In this document: piece by piece, positions 1-8,005 of the stretch
How positions within the stretch are numbered: the stretch's first letter is position 1
How the letters are laid out: the number at the start of each line of letters is the position of its first letter
Source: SAR116 cluster bacterium
Lineage (GTDB): Bacteria; Pseudomonadota; Alphaproteobacteria; Puniceispirillales; UBA1172
Reading direction: 5' to 3'
Assembly (NCBI GenBank): GCA_002691725.1
Contig: NZIT01000100.1
Coordinates: forward strand, 6,503 to 21,414
DNA length: 14,912 nt
Made by a program: the position numbers and the translations under genes
Notes under the pieces: model-generated
Database searches by the model: none
Seen by the model: only the letters and a program-made list of their open reading frames with translations
What the model was told of the DNA's origin: nothing

Positions 1-60
1 CGCAAGCGCAATGGGCTAACCGCAAGCGCAATGGGCTAATCGCAACCGTAATGGAAATTC
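1..60. repeat. 20-bp direct tandem repeats, 2 perfect-like copies plus a degenerate third
   Basis: Units at 1-20 and 21-40 are identical except for the last base (unit starts CGCAAGCGCAATGGGCTAA). A third copy at 41-60 keeps only the first half (CGCAACCGTAATGG). Each full unit contains the three-codon reading frame ATG GGC TAA, and the ATG of the degenerate third copy is the most upstream possible start of the following gene. The array touches the window edge, so more units may lie to the left. The period of 20 is not a multiple of 3, so it is unlikely to be coding. Confidence 0.85.
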
Positions 61-98
61 ATCTTGCCAAGATGATGGAAAAAGCTAATCTTCTGATG

Positions 99-1007
99 AT
101 GTCTTATCAACCATGTATATTTATTTTTGGACTTGGCTTTACTGGCACTATGCTGGCACGCAAGCTCTTGGATAAAGGCTGGCGCGTGCGCGGCACTAAA
201 CGTCATGGCTTGCGCCCTGACAGCGGTATCAATGCCTTGCCAGATGCGGTTGAGGTTTTTCGGTTTTCTGCGGATGAGCCGTTAGACAACCCTGAACAGG
301 CCTTTGCTGGCATCACGCATGTAGTCTCATCAATCGCCGTCATTGGCGGTACTGATCCTGTGTTAGCAGCGCATGGTGCGGCACTGAAAGCGATTAAGGC
401 CCAGCATGGCTTATGGGCTGGCTATATTTCTGCGACCAGCGTCTATACTGAGTCTGATGGCGGCTGGGTGAACGAGGACAGCCCGACAGAGGCGATTTCA
501 AAACGTGGCCAATGGCGACGACAAGCCGAACGTGCATGGCAAGATCAGCTTGATGCAGAGATTTTTCGTGCTGCTGGTATCTATGGGGCAGGCCGCTCAG
601 CGTTTCAGGCTCTGCTGGCTGGAAAAGCGCGGATTATTCGTAAGCCGGGGCATTTATTTAACCGTATTCATGTTGCTGATCTGGCGCGAATTATGATGGC
701 GGCGATGGATAATCCTGCCCCTCAGCGGATACTCAACTGCGCCGATGGCAGCCCTTGTGAGGCTGGTGATGTTATCAGGCGAGCCGCCGCAATGTTAAAC
801 ATGGATGCGCCTGCGCCTGTGGATTTTGCTGATGCGGATATGTCGCCAATGGCACGAAGTTTTTATGCAACCGCGAGATGCGTAGACTCGACTCGTCTTA
901 AATCTGAGCTGGGACTGGATTTGCTCTATCCAGATTATGACGCAGGCTTGGCCAATATTCTGATAGAAGAAACCGAGCTTGGTTTGATTAAGAATACCCC
1001 CCCCTAA
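99..1007 (+). CDS. NAD(P)-binding epimerase/SDR-type protein (YeeZ-like)
   Basis: This is an atypical short-chain dehydrogenase/epimerase with an N-terminal Rossmann motif (FIFGLGFTGTMLARKLL, pattern GxGFxG) directly after the chosen start. A dehydrogenase-like YxxxR-type region follows (ATSVYTESDGGWVNEDS, then GQWRRQAERAW) and a hydrophobic helix with RIHVADLARI, which is typical of epimerase-family substrate domains. The frame is open from an ATG at 51, which lies inside the last tandem repeat unit. I prefer the ATGATG at 96/99 because it puts the Rossmann strand about 9 residues from the start, but no good Shine-Dalgarno distinguishes them. The gene ends in a run of eight C (997-1004) coding Pro-Pro just before TAA. 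The DUF1289 gene follows after 35 bp, probably cotranscribed. Family assignment is firm; the substrate is unknown. Confidence 0.8.
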   Translation: MSYQPCIFIFGLGFTGTMLARKLLDKGWRVRGTKRHGLRPDSGINALPDAVEVFRFSADEPLDNPEQAFAGITHVVSSIAVIGGTDPVLAAHGAALKAIKAQHGLWAGYISATSVYTESDGGWVNEDSPTEAISKRGQWRRQAERAWQDQLDAEIFRAAGIYGAGRSAFQALLAGKARIIRKPGHLFNRIHVADLARIMMAAMDNPAPQRILNCADGSPCEAGDVIRRAAAMLNMDAPAPVDFADADMSPMARSFYATARCVDSTRLKSELGLDLLYPDYDAGLANILIEETELGLIKNTPP

Positions 1008-1042
1008 GTAATAACGGTGCGTAAAACTGGTGAGTATAACTG

Positions 1043-1831
1043 ATGAGTAGATTGATGAGTAAAACCGATACCCCCTATCGCCATATGCTAACTGATGCGC
1101 TGGCTTTTAGCTCCGCTTCACATAGCCCTTGTGTTGGTGTTTGTGATCATTCGGCGAGCCAGGATTGCAGCGGTTGCCACCGACCGCATGATGAGGTTGA
1201 GGGATGGCGTGAGGCTGACCCGGATATACGATTGCAGCGCTGGCATGAATTACCAAAAAGCCTGGCCTCAGCCGGTATCAAGACCATGCGCTTGCCGCTA
1301 TCGCAAGAAGCCATTTTAGAACTGGCTCATAAGCGGCTTCATGATGGCGGCAGTTGGATGCTTGGCGGCAGCAGATTTCATGCCGCCACAGATCGTCATC
1401 TTGAAGGGCTATCTGCCACTAATGCCGACCAATCTGTCACTATCACTCTTGCCAGTGATATTAAAATGCGTGCCGTTTTATGGGCTCCCGCTGGGCATCG
1501 GTTAGATGAGGATATGGCACAGCTTCCCATTGCGCTAGTGACGCCACGTATTCGCATTGAACGGCAGGAAGGCTGGCATCAACGGCCACAAAGCGGCGGT
1601 TATACCAACACGCTATATCTATCGGAGCTGATGCGGATATCGGCAAATCCTGACGCGAGGGATGCGACTAGCATCAAGATGGAAAGCGTCATTGCCGAGG
1701 CCGAAATTCAGATGCGCGATCATCCAGCACCGGATTTTGGCAAGATGGCAGATATGCCAAATGGATTAGTCTTGCCAGAAAGTTATGTGCTGGGGCTAAT
1801 GCTGTTATCACCGGCGACGGTGATCAGCTAA
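1043..1831 (+). CDS. DUF1289-containing protein with long unassigned C-terminal region
   Basis: Residues about 28-72 form a DUF1289 module: SPCVGVCDHSASQDCSGCHR, with cysteines 30, 34, 42 and 45, then the conserved EVEGW and a basic helix ending RWHELP. The four cysteines could bind metal. DUF1289 proteins are usually much shorter than 262 residues; the remaining 190 residues (from about 75) match no family I recognise and have no evident membrane segment. A second ATG at 1055 is possible; the first is preceded by a weak GGTGAG eight bases upstream. Its last 8 bp overlap tail-to-tail with the end of the acyl-CoA ligase gene on the other strand, leaving no room for a terminator between them. 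Function unknown. Confidence 0.75.
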   Translation: MSRLMSKTDTPYRHMLTDALAFSSASHSPCVGVCDHSASQDCSGCHRPHDEVEGWREADPDIRLQRWHELPKSLASAGIKTMRLPLSQEAILELAHKRLHDGGSWMLGGSRFHAATDRHLEGLSATNADQSVTITLASDIKMRAVLWAPAGHRLDEDMAQLPIALVTPRIRIERQEGWHQRPQSGGYTNTLYLSELMRISANPDARDATSIKMESVIAEAEIQMRDHPAPDFGKMADMPNGLVLPESYVLGLMLLSPATVIS

Positions 1832-3467
1832 AATCACCATCTTTTAGCATCCGCCGCAATTCAAATTTTTGCATCTTTCCTGTTGCCGTTTTTGGGATGG
1901 TTGTGAAGACAATTTTCTTCGGCCGCTTATAAGACGCCATATGCTCACGGCAAAACGCAATCAGCTCATCTTCGCCAGGGGCAATGTCACCTTTCAGTTC
2001 AACAAAGGCGCATGGCACCTCACCCCATTTCTCATCAGCCATCGCAACCACCGCCGCCAACGCCACCGCCGGATGCTTATGCAAGGTTGCCTCAACCTCA
2101 ACCGACGAGATATTTTCGCCTCCTGAAATGATAATATCTTTCAGCCTGTCCATGATCTGAACATAACCATCAGGATGCTTAACCGCTAAATCACCAGAAT
2201 GGAAATAGCCGCCCTTAAAGGCTTCGTCAGTCGCCTCCTGATTTTTGAAATATCCCTTCATCACGGTATTACCGCGAAAAACAATCTCACCAATGGTCTC
2301 ACCATCTGCTGGAACAGGCTCCATCGTCTCTGTTTTAACGACATCTTGATGCTCAAGGAAAGACATGGCGACGCCTTGCCGAGCAAGCAGCAGATCACGG
2401 TTTTTATTACTGTCTTGATCCCATTCTTCATGCCAGACATTCATCGTCACATGACCATATGTTTCGGTCAGCCCATAGACATGCGTGACTTCAAAACCTA
2501 AAGCTTCCATCTGGGTGATGACCGCAGGTGGCGGCGGCGCGCCAGCCGTTATGACTTGAATACCTTCAGGGACAGGCCGCTTTTCTGCATCATCAGCATT
2601 GATAATCATGGATAGAACAATAGGCGCACCGCCAAAATGCGTCACTCCATTATCAGCAATCGCATCAAAAATGACCTTCGCAGAAACCGTACGCGCACCA
2701 ATAATCGTTCCACCAATCGCCGCCATTGTCCAGCTATGTCCCCAGCCATTACAATGGAATAACGGAACAAGCGCCAGATAGCGCGGGCGTTTGGCAATAA
2801 ACCAGTCACACGCCGTTCCCTTGGATAAAAGATAGGCGCCGCGATGATGATAGACCACACCTTTCGGCCGGTTGGTTGTGCCGGAGGTGTAATTCAGCGT
2901 CATTGCATCCCATTCATTTTCGGGCAGACGCCACGGGTCGCTGACATTGCCTTTGGCCAGCAACGCCTCATAATCACATACTCCGATCGGCTTAACATTG
3001 CCGTCATATTCGCTGTCGATAATATCAATCACTGTGATCGCAGCGGCATCTGCGGCATCCATGGCGGCAAGCGCCTCAGTTGCTGTTGCTGCAAACTCTT
3101 GATCAACCAGCAACACCTTGCATCCACCATGAGTCAAGATATAAGCAATAGTCTCAGCATCAAGCCGCGTGTTAATAGCATTCAGGACACCGCCACTAGC
3201 AGGCACACCAAAATGCGCCTCCACCATTTCAGGGATATTGGGGCAGATAATAGAAACCGTATCGCCTTTGCTGATACCGATAGCATTGAGACCTGTTGCT
3301 AAACGCCTACATCGGGCGAAAGTCTCACTCCATGAATAGCGCCGCTTGCCGTGAATAATCGCTTCACCATGGGGATAGATAGATGCCGCGCGCGGCAAAA
3401 ATGACAATGGCGATAAAGGAACATAATTTGCTTGCACCGCCGGAAAATCATCATATGGATTTGTCAT
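1824..3467 (-). CDS. AMP-forming acyl-CoA synthetase, candidate methylmercaptopropionate-CoA ligase (DmdB-like)
   Basis: A 547-residue member of the ANL adenylating superfamily, full length for the family. The phosphate-binding loop is at 194-203 (TSGTTNRPKG), the adenine motif at 331-336 (YGLTET), the ribose-binding aspartate in YFHSGDLA at 421-428, the hinge RLKDIIISGGENIS at 441-454, and the C-terminal catalytic lysine in PKTATGKMQK (K531). It should make acyl-AMP and then acyl-CoA in the cytoplasm. As the last gene of the dmdA operon, its most attractive substrate is methylmercaptopropionate, the DmdA product, but this is inference from context: ANL substrate range cannot be read from these motifs, and a medium-chain or aromatic acid remains possible. 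The ATG has a good GAGAGGA site about 7 bases upstream and lies 32 bp after the preceding gene. Confidence 0.85.
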   Translation of the reverse strand: MTNPYDDFPAVQANYVPLSPLSFLPRAASIYPHGEAIIHGKRRYSWSETFARCRRLATGLNAIGISKGDTVSIICPNIPEMVEAHFGVPASGGVLNAINTRLDAETIAYILTHGGCKVLLVDQEFAATATEALAAMDAADAAAITVIDIIDSEYDGNVKPIGVCDYEALLAKGNVSDPWRLPENEWDAMTLNYTSGTTNRPKGVVYHHRGAYLLSKGTACDWFIAKRPRYLALVPLFHCNGWGHSWTMAAIGGTIIGARTVSAKVIFDAIADNGVTHFGGAPIVLSMIINADDAEKRPVPEGIQVITAGAPPPPAVITQMEALGFEVTHVYGLTETYGHVTMNVWHEEWDQDSNKNRDLLLARQGVAMSFLEHQDVVKTETMEPVPADGETIGEIVFRGNTVMKGYFKNQEATDEAFKGGYFHSGDLAVKHPDGYVQIMDRLKDIIISGGENISSVEVEATLHKHPAVALAAVVAMADEKWGEVPCAFVELKGDIAPGEDELIAFCREHMASYKRPKKIVFTTIPKTATGKMQKFELRRMLKDGDFS

Positions 3468-3499
3468 GTTACTATCCTCTCAACTAGTTTTTTATAACC

Positions 3500-5872
3500 T
3501 TAATTTCTGATAGATTGCCCCTTTTCCATCAGCATGGCAATACGCTCCAGGGTTTCTTGTGTTTTGGCGAGGTCTATAAAAGCCCGTCTTTCACGTGCAA
3601 ACATCGCTTTCTCGGATACCGTTTCAGGCGCATCTGTATCGCTGACAACAATACTTGCGACCGCCATAGCGACGGTTTTGTCATGGGGGAAAAACATCCC
3701 GTCAGCAATGCCCTTATCCATAAACTCCGACATTTTTTGGCGCAATCCAGCACCCGGTAATGTCAGCTCAGGGGCGAGTGATTGCTTGTAGCCCTTAGCA
3801 TGGATAGCAGCAATGCGTTCCATCGCACTAGCCAAGAGCTTATCACGGTTCATTTCCATATGATCGCGGTGAGGCAGGAAATATTGCATCTTCGCGCTTT
3901 CCTCTGGGCTAGTTCCCGTCCGCGCATAGCCAATTTGCATCCATGTTTTCCATGCCGCTTCGGCAGGATCATCAGTTGCATCCAGCCACCGCCGCATCGT
4001 TTCTTTAACGCCGCCACCACCGGGGACAACACCCACCGCCGCCTCAACCAAACCAAAGACGGAATTACCATGGGCAATCACCTCATCCGCATGAACAATC
4101 ACCTCAAAGCCGCCGCCAATCGCCAGCCCTGATGGTGCCGCTATGACTGGCACAGGCGCATCACGCATGGCCGCGACAGCATCCTGAAAACGGGTCAAAA
4201 ACGCATCAATCCCTGACCAATCCTGGTCGCGGATTAATGCCAGAACAGCGGTTAAATCAACGCCTGCTGAAAAATGCTGAGCATCATTATGGACGATAAT
4301 CCCGCGCCCATGATCATCTGCCGCCGCCGCAACAATTTCCATCGATTCATCGGTTAAGGCATTCGCTTTGGAATGGAACTCAACTAGCCGAATATCGCCG
4401 TCAAGAGCATAAAGGCTAGCCGCCTTGTTGCGCTGAAGCGGGGTCAAACAGCGCCGCAACATATGAAAACGAATTGTCCGTGGCGGCAAGTTTACCGCCT
4501 GCATATCTGGCGCCTGCATGGATTGATCATAAGAGGCAACCAGCAACGCGCCATCTTTGGGTTGATAAAACATGTCCAGATTCCTGGCCGCCAGCACCGG
4601 CGGGGGCGTCATATCAGCCTCAGCAATCATTGCCCTGACGGTGTCATGACCGATGACATCCATCATCTCAAACGGGCCTTTTTGCCAGTTAAAGCCAAGT
4701 TTCATGGCGTCATCAATATCTTGCGGGGTGGTGGTGACGCTCGGAATCAGGGAGGCAGCATAAGCAAATACCTTGCCCAGAACCCGCCGCGCAAATTGAA
4801 CCAATGGGGCGTCCGCTTTATCGTCAGGCGGGCTTATCATTAAGACAAGCGCATCATCACCTGCCGCCATGACAGCATTCGCCTTATCAATTAAGGCTGA
4901 CGGATGTTCACCTGTATTGACCAATTTACCGCTAGCCAGATCAATCATCAGGGCGCGCTCCTGGCGATAGAAGCCGCCACCAGATTTATCACCTTTATGG
5001 CCGTCTGCCAGCATTGACGCAATCATGCTTGCCACTGGATTCTGCGTTTCCCCAACGGCATGGAAAGCATCATCAGCAGGCAGGATTGTTGCCAATGTTG
5101 CCACCACATCAGACATCAGATCAACGCCAATCAGATCATACAGCCCAAAGACGCCTGTTTTAGGAATACCCATAGGCCGCCCCATCACAGCATCAGCATG
5201 TTCAAGTGACAGGCCTTGATCATAGGCTTCGGCAAGGCCAACCTGAAGCGCATAAACACCAACACGATTGCCCAGAAAGCCCGGCGTATCACGGCACTGG
5301 ACAACGCCCTTACCAAGAACGCGATCATTCATATCCTTTAGTCTTGCCATAATGGCAGGGTCGGTATCTTCGCCCTCAACCAATTCCAGTAACCGCATAT
5401 AGCGGACAGGATTAAAATAATGCGTGATCGCAAAGCGGCGGCGGAATTCCGCATCCATATCTTCAACCAGAACTTTAATCGGAATAGTGGAGGTGTTGGA
5501 TGTGATCACGGCATCGCTGGGGATAACCTCCGCCAATTGCTTATACAGCGTTTTCTTAATATCCAGACGCTCGACCACCGCCTCAATAATCCAGTCAGCT
5601 TCAGCAAGTTTTGCCATATCATCACGGATATTTCCGGTCTTAATGCGCTCTGCACAGGATTTTGAAAACAACGCTGGCGGATCAGATTTCTTGAGCCGTT
5701 CTACCGCATCAACACTGCGGCGGTTAACCTCCTCGGCATCATCATCAGGCATATCCAGCAGCAACACATCCAGCCCCGCATTAGCAATCTGCCCAGCAAT
5801 CGCACTACCCATGGTGCCAGCACCAATAACCGCAATAGAAGAAAAGGGAATATCCGAAAAATTACTCATCAT
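3500..5872 (-). CDS. Bifunctional 3-hydroxyacyl-CoA dehydrogenase/enoyl-CoA hydratase, FadN-like
   Basis: A 790-residue fusion with the dehydrogenase first, the reverse of FadB; the order and length match the FadN type. The NAD motif is G17-A-G-T-M-G22. The dehydrogenase active site is visible as TSNTS (124-128) and ITHYFNP with H151. A second 3HCDH C-terminal unit is near 380-415 (FNWQKGPFEMMDVIG). The C-terminal crotonase domain begins about 488. Its oxyanion and acid-base elements are intact: HFSAGVDL near 533-540, GGGFE with E590, and FGLVEAAVGVVPGGGG with E610. Both glutamates of a true hydratase are therefore present. It probably acts in acyl-CoA oxidation; in this operon the crotonase half could hydrate acryloyl-CoA or methylthioacryloyl-CoA (inference). 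ATGATG at the start lies 6 bp after the hydrolase gene, whose last codons contain AGGAG, so coupled translation is likely. Confidence 0.88.
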   Translation of the reverse strand: MMSNFSDIPFSSIAVIGAGTMGSAIAGQIANAGLDVLLLDMPDDDAEEVNRRSVDAVERLKKSDPPALFSKSCAERIKTGNIRDDMAKLAEADWIIEAVVERLDIKKTLYKQLAEVIPSDAVITSNTSTIPIKVLVEDMDAEFRRRFAITHYFNPVRYMRLLELVEGEDTDPAIMARLKDMNDRVLGKGVVQCRDTPGFLGNRVGVYALQVGLAEAYDQGLSLEHADAVMGRPMGIPKTGVFGLYDLIGVDLMSDVVATLATILPADDAFHAVGETQNPVASMIASMLADGHKGDKSGGGFYRQERALMIDLASGKLVNTGEHPSALIDKANAVMAAGDDALVLMISPPDDKADAPLVQFARRVLGKVFAYAASLIPSVTTTPQDIDDAMKLGFNWQKGPFEMMDVIGHDTVRAMIAEADMTPPPVLAARNLDMFYQPKDGALLVASYDQSMQAPDMQAVNLPPRTIRFHMLRRCLTPLQRNKAASLYALDGDIRLVEFHSKANALTDESMEIVAAAADDHGRGIIVHNDAQHFSAGVDLTAVLALIRDQDWSGIDAFLTRFQDAVAAMRDAPVPVIAAPSGLAIGGGFEVIVHADEVIAHGNSVFGLVEAAVGVVPGGGGVKETMRRWLDATDDPAEAAWKTWMQIGYARTGTSPEESAKMQYFLPHRDHMEMNRDKLLASAMERIAAIHAKGYKQSLAPELTLPGAGLRQKMSEFMDKGIADGMFFPHDKTVAMAVASIVVSDTDAPETVSEKAMFARERRAFIDLAKTQETLERIAMLMEKGQSIRN

Positions 5873-5878
5873 GGATAG

Positions 5879-6682
5879 CTATGCTCCTGTTTGTTCAAAT
5901 AAACGGCGCAAGGCTTTATTAACATCATCACCGCGTTCCACTGGTAGCATGTGACCAGCATTTTCTATGGTTGCTAAATTAGAATGGGCAATCGCATTGG
6001 CCAGCCCCTGACCTTGTTTCCATGGCGTCATCCGATCATCACGCGCCAGAATGATCATGGCAGGCTGAGTAATGCTGGCGGCAGCGACCTCGCCTTCTGT
6101 GTAGGCGGCACATGCCTTGAGGTCGGTCGCCAAGGCGCCCGTGGGATTGCTCGCCATGATGCGCTTGCCCATATGCATGTGGCTATTCCCCGGCATCGGA
6201 TGATCATGAAGTGCCCCATCGCGGCCATGCCCCCATGTCACCATAGCATCAAATGCTGCTGGCTCATTATCCTCTGCCATTGTGATCAGTTGCGGGTTAA
6301 CCGGGATAGCCGTTGCCAATGCAATAAGCCCAATCCCGGCAATAACATCAGGATGACGTCTGGCAAGTTCTAATGCCACCAGCCCGCCTTGCGAATGGCC
6401 GATTACCGTCACCTTATCATGACCTGCCGCGATAATAAGGTCATGACACCAATCCGCCATATCCTCAATGCTGCTCAGAGCGTCGCCTCCGCTCAGCCCA
6501 TGACCAGGCAAATCTGGCGCCATTACTGACCAGCCCCGATTAGCAAAAAAGCGCGCTTGCAACAGCCATGTCAAATGCGTTTGACCACTGCCATGAATGA
6601 ACAGCAAGCAAGGCGCATCTTTATCCGCTTCCCTGCCACCTGTTGAAACAAAAGTATCAACATTATTAATCTTTATCTGCAT
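5879..6682 (-). CDS. Alpha/beta hydrolase
   Basis: A 267-residue soluble alpha/beta-hydrolase with all landmarks. The oxyanion loop is LLFIHGSGQTH (27-36), the nucleophile elbow G95-H-S97-Q-G99, the acid probably D216 in ILARDDRMTP, and the base H244 in NAGHMLP. There is no signal peptide, so it is cytoplasmic. Position inside the operon, 3 bp after metY and 6 bp before the fadN-like gene, suggests a role with DMSP-derived intermediates, for example hydrolysis of an ester or thioester. The motifs do not define a substrate, and esterase, thioesterase or lactonase are all possible. Family call secure, role open. Confidence 0.85.
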   Translation of the reverse strand: MQIKINNVDTFVSTGGREADKDAPCLLFIHGSGQTHLTWLLQARFFANRGWSVMAPDLPGHGLSGGDALSSIEDMADWCHDLIIAAGHDKVTVIGHSQGGLVALELARRHPDVIAGIGLIALATAIPVNPQLITMAEDNEPAAFDAMVTWGHGRDGALHDHPMPGNSHMHMGKRIMASNPTGALATDLKACAAYTEGEVAAASITQPAMIILARDDRMTPWKQGQGLANAIAHSNLATIENAGHMLPVERGDDVNKALRRLFEQTGA

Positions 6683-6685
6683 GGT

Positions 6686-8005
6686 CTATGCACCTTTGGT
6701 GGCGTGTTTTCGTTGAATTATTTTTTGGGCAGTTTTAATAGCACGATCAAAATCCGCCTTAATGTCATTAATATCTTCCAACCCAACAGAGACGCGGATC
6801 AGGTCATTGGTTAATCCTGCTGCTTTCATGGCATCGGCTGAAATATGCGAATGCGTTGTGCTGCCGGGATGAATAACCAAGGTTCGCGCATCACCAACAT
6901 TAGCCAGATGTGAGGCCAGCTCAACTTTCTCAATAAAGGTCTGACTTGCCTCACGCCCGCCTTTTAGGCCCATCGTGACAATCGATCCTGCGCCTTTTGG
7001 CATTTGCCGCATGGCGATATCATGGCAAGGATGATCAGCAAGACCAGGATGATTAACCCACGCCACGCCATCATGGTTTTTGAGAAACTCGACCAGCTCA
7101 ATGGTGTTAGCCATGTGCCGTTCCATGCGCATGCCTAATGTTTCCAGACCTTGCAGGATATGAAAAGCATTCATCGGGCTTAATGTTGGGCCGATATTAT
7201 ACAAGCCCTCACTGCGCACCCGCATGGAAAACGCGGCAGGGCCAAATTCTTCCCACAGGTTAACCCCTTGAAAGGCAAAATGCGGCTTGGTCAAGGTCGG
7301 AAAGCGATCATTCTGCCCCCAATCAAAATTGCCGCCATCAACAATAATGCCGCCCATAGCAACCCCATGGCCGCCAATCCATTTTGTCAGAGAGTGAATA
7401 ACAATATTTGCCCCATGTTTAAGCGGCTTCATCAGGTACGGCGTATTAAGCGTCGCATCAATAACCAGCGGTACACCTGCCGCATGGGCAATTTCTGCAA
7501 CGGCTGATATATCCATAACATCAAGTCCAGGATTGCCGATAACCTCACCAAAGACCATTTTTGTATTTGGCTGGATAGCCGCCGCAATAGCATCATGATC
7601 GGTTGGATCAACAAAGCTGGTGGTGACGCCAAAGCGCGACATAGTATGTTCTAGCAGATTTATATTGCCGCCATACATTTGCGATGACGCGACAATATGG
7701 TCACCTTGTGAGCATAAGGCCAGCACCGACAGAAAGACAGCCGACATGCCGGTAGCCACCGCCACCGCTGCCACCCCTTCATCGAGCGCTGCCATGCGAT
7801 TTTCAAGAACGCCAATCGTCGGGTTTGAAATCCGCGTATAGAGATGCCCGCCAACCTCCAGATTATAGAGCGCGGCGGCATGTTCGGTATCATGAAACAT
7901 ATAAGATGTTGTCTGATGGATAGGCACAGCGCGTGATCCATGCCTATCATCCGGAGTAAATCCGGCATGTAATCCTAATGTATCAAATCCGAATGATTTG
8001 CTCAT
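6686..8005 (-). CDS. metY: O-acetylhomoserine sulfhydrylase (MetY-type, PLP-dependent)
   Basis: A 439-residue Cys/Met-metabolism PLP enzyme, the length typical of MetY rather than the shorter MetB/MetZ forms. Visible features are YTRISNPTIGVLENRMAALD (56-75), the PLP lysine K208 in IHSLTKWIGGHG, and the C-terminal HPGSTTHSHIS substrate loop. The family joins O-acetylhomoserine to sulfide, and many members also accept methanethiol to give methionine directly. In this operon methanethiol is the expected end product of DMSP demethylation, so capture of methanethiol is the likely job (inference from context). The start overlaps the dmdA stop by 4 bp (ATGA), a strong sign of coupled translation. 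MetZ (O-succinylhomoserine) is the main alternative. Confidence 0.87.
   Translation of the reverse strand: MSKSFGFDTLGLHAGFTPDDRHGSRAVPIHQTTSYMFHDTEHAAALYNLEVGGHLYTRISNPTIGVLENRMAALDEGVAAVAVATGMSAVFLSVLALCSQGDHIVASSQMYGGNINLLEHTMSRFGVTTSFVDPTDHDAIAAAIQPNTKMVFGEVIGNPGLDVMDISAVAEIAHAAGVPLVIDATLNTPYLMKPLKHGANIVIHSLTKWIGGHGVAMGGIIVDGGNFDWGQNDRFPTLTKPHFAFQGVNLWEEFGPAAFSMRVRSEGLYNIGPTLSPMNAFHILQGLETLGMRMERHMANTIELVEFLKNHDGVAWVNHPGLADHPCHDIAMRQMPKGAGSIVTMGLKGGREASQTFIEKVELASHLANVGDARTLVIHPGSTTHSHISADAMKAAGLTNDLIRVSVGLEDINDIKADFDRAIKTAQKIIQRKHATKGA

Noticed and set aside
1376..1390. Ten-base match ATGCCGCCAC between spacer 1 and the DUF1289 gene
   Set aside because: A ten-base match is expected by chance in a window of this size, and it covers only about a third of the spacer.
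5424..5954. 176-residue plus-strand open frame opposite the FadN-like gene
   Set aside because: Serine-rich, low-complexity shadow of a well-supported gene on the other strand, with no family resemblance.
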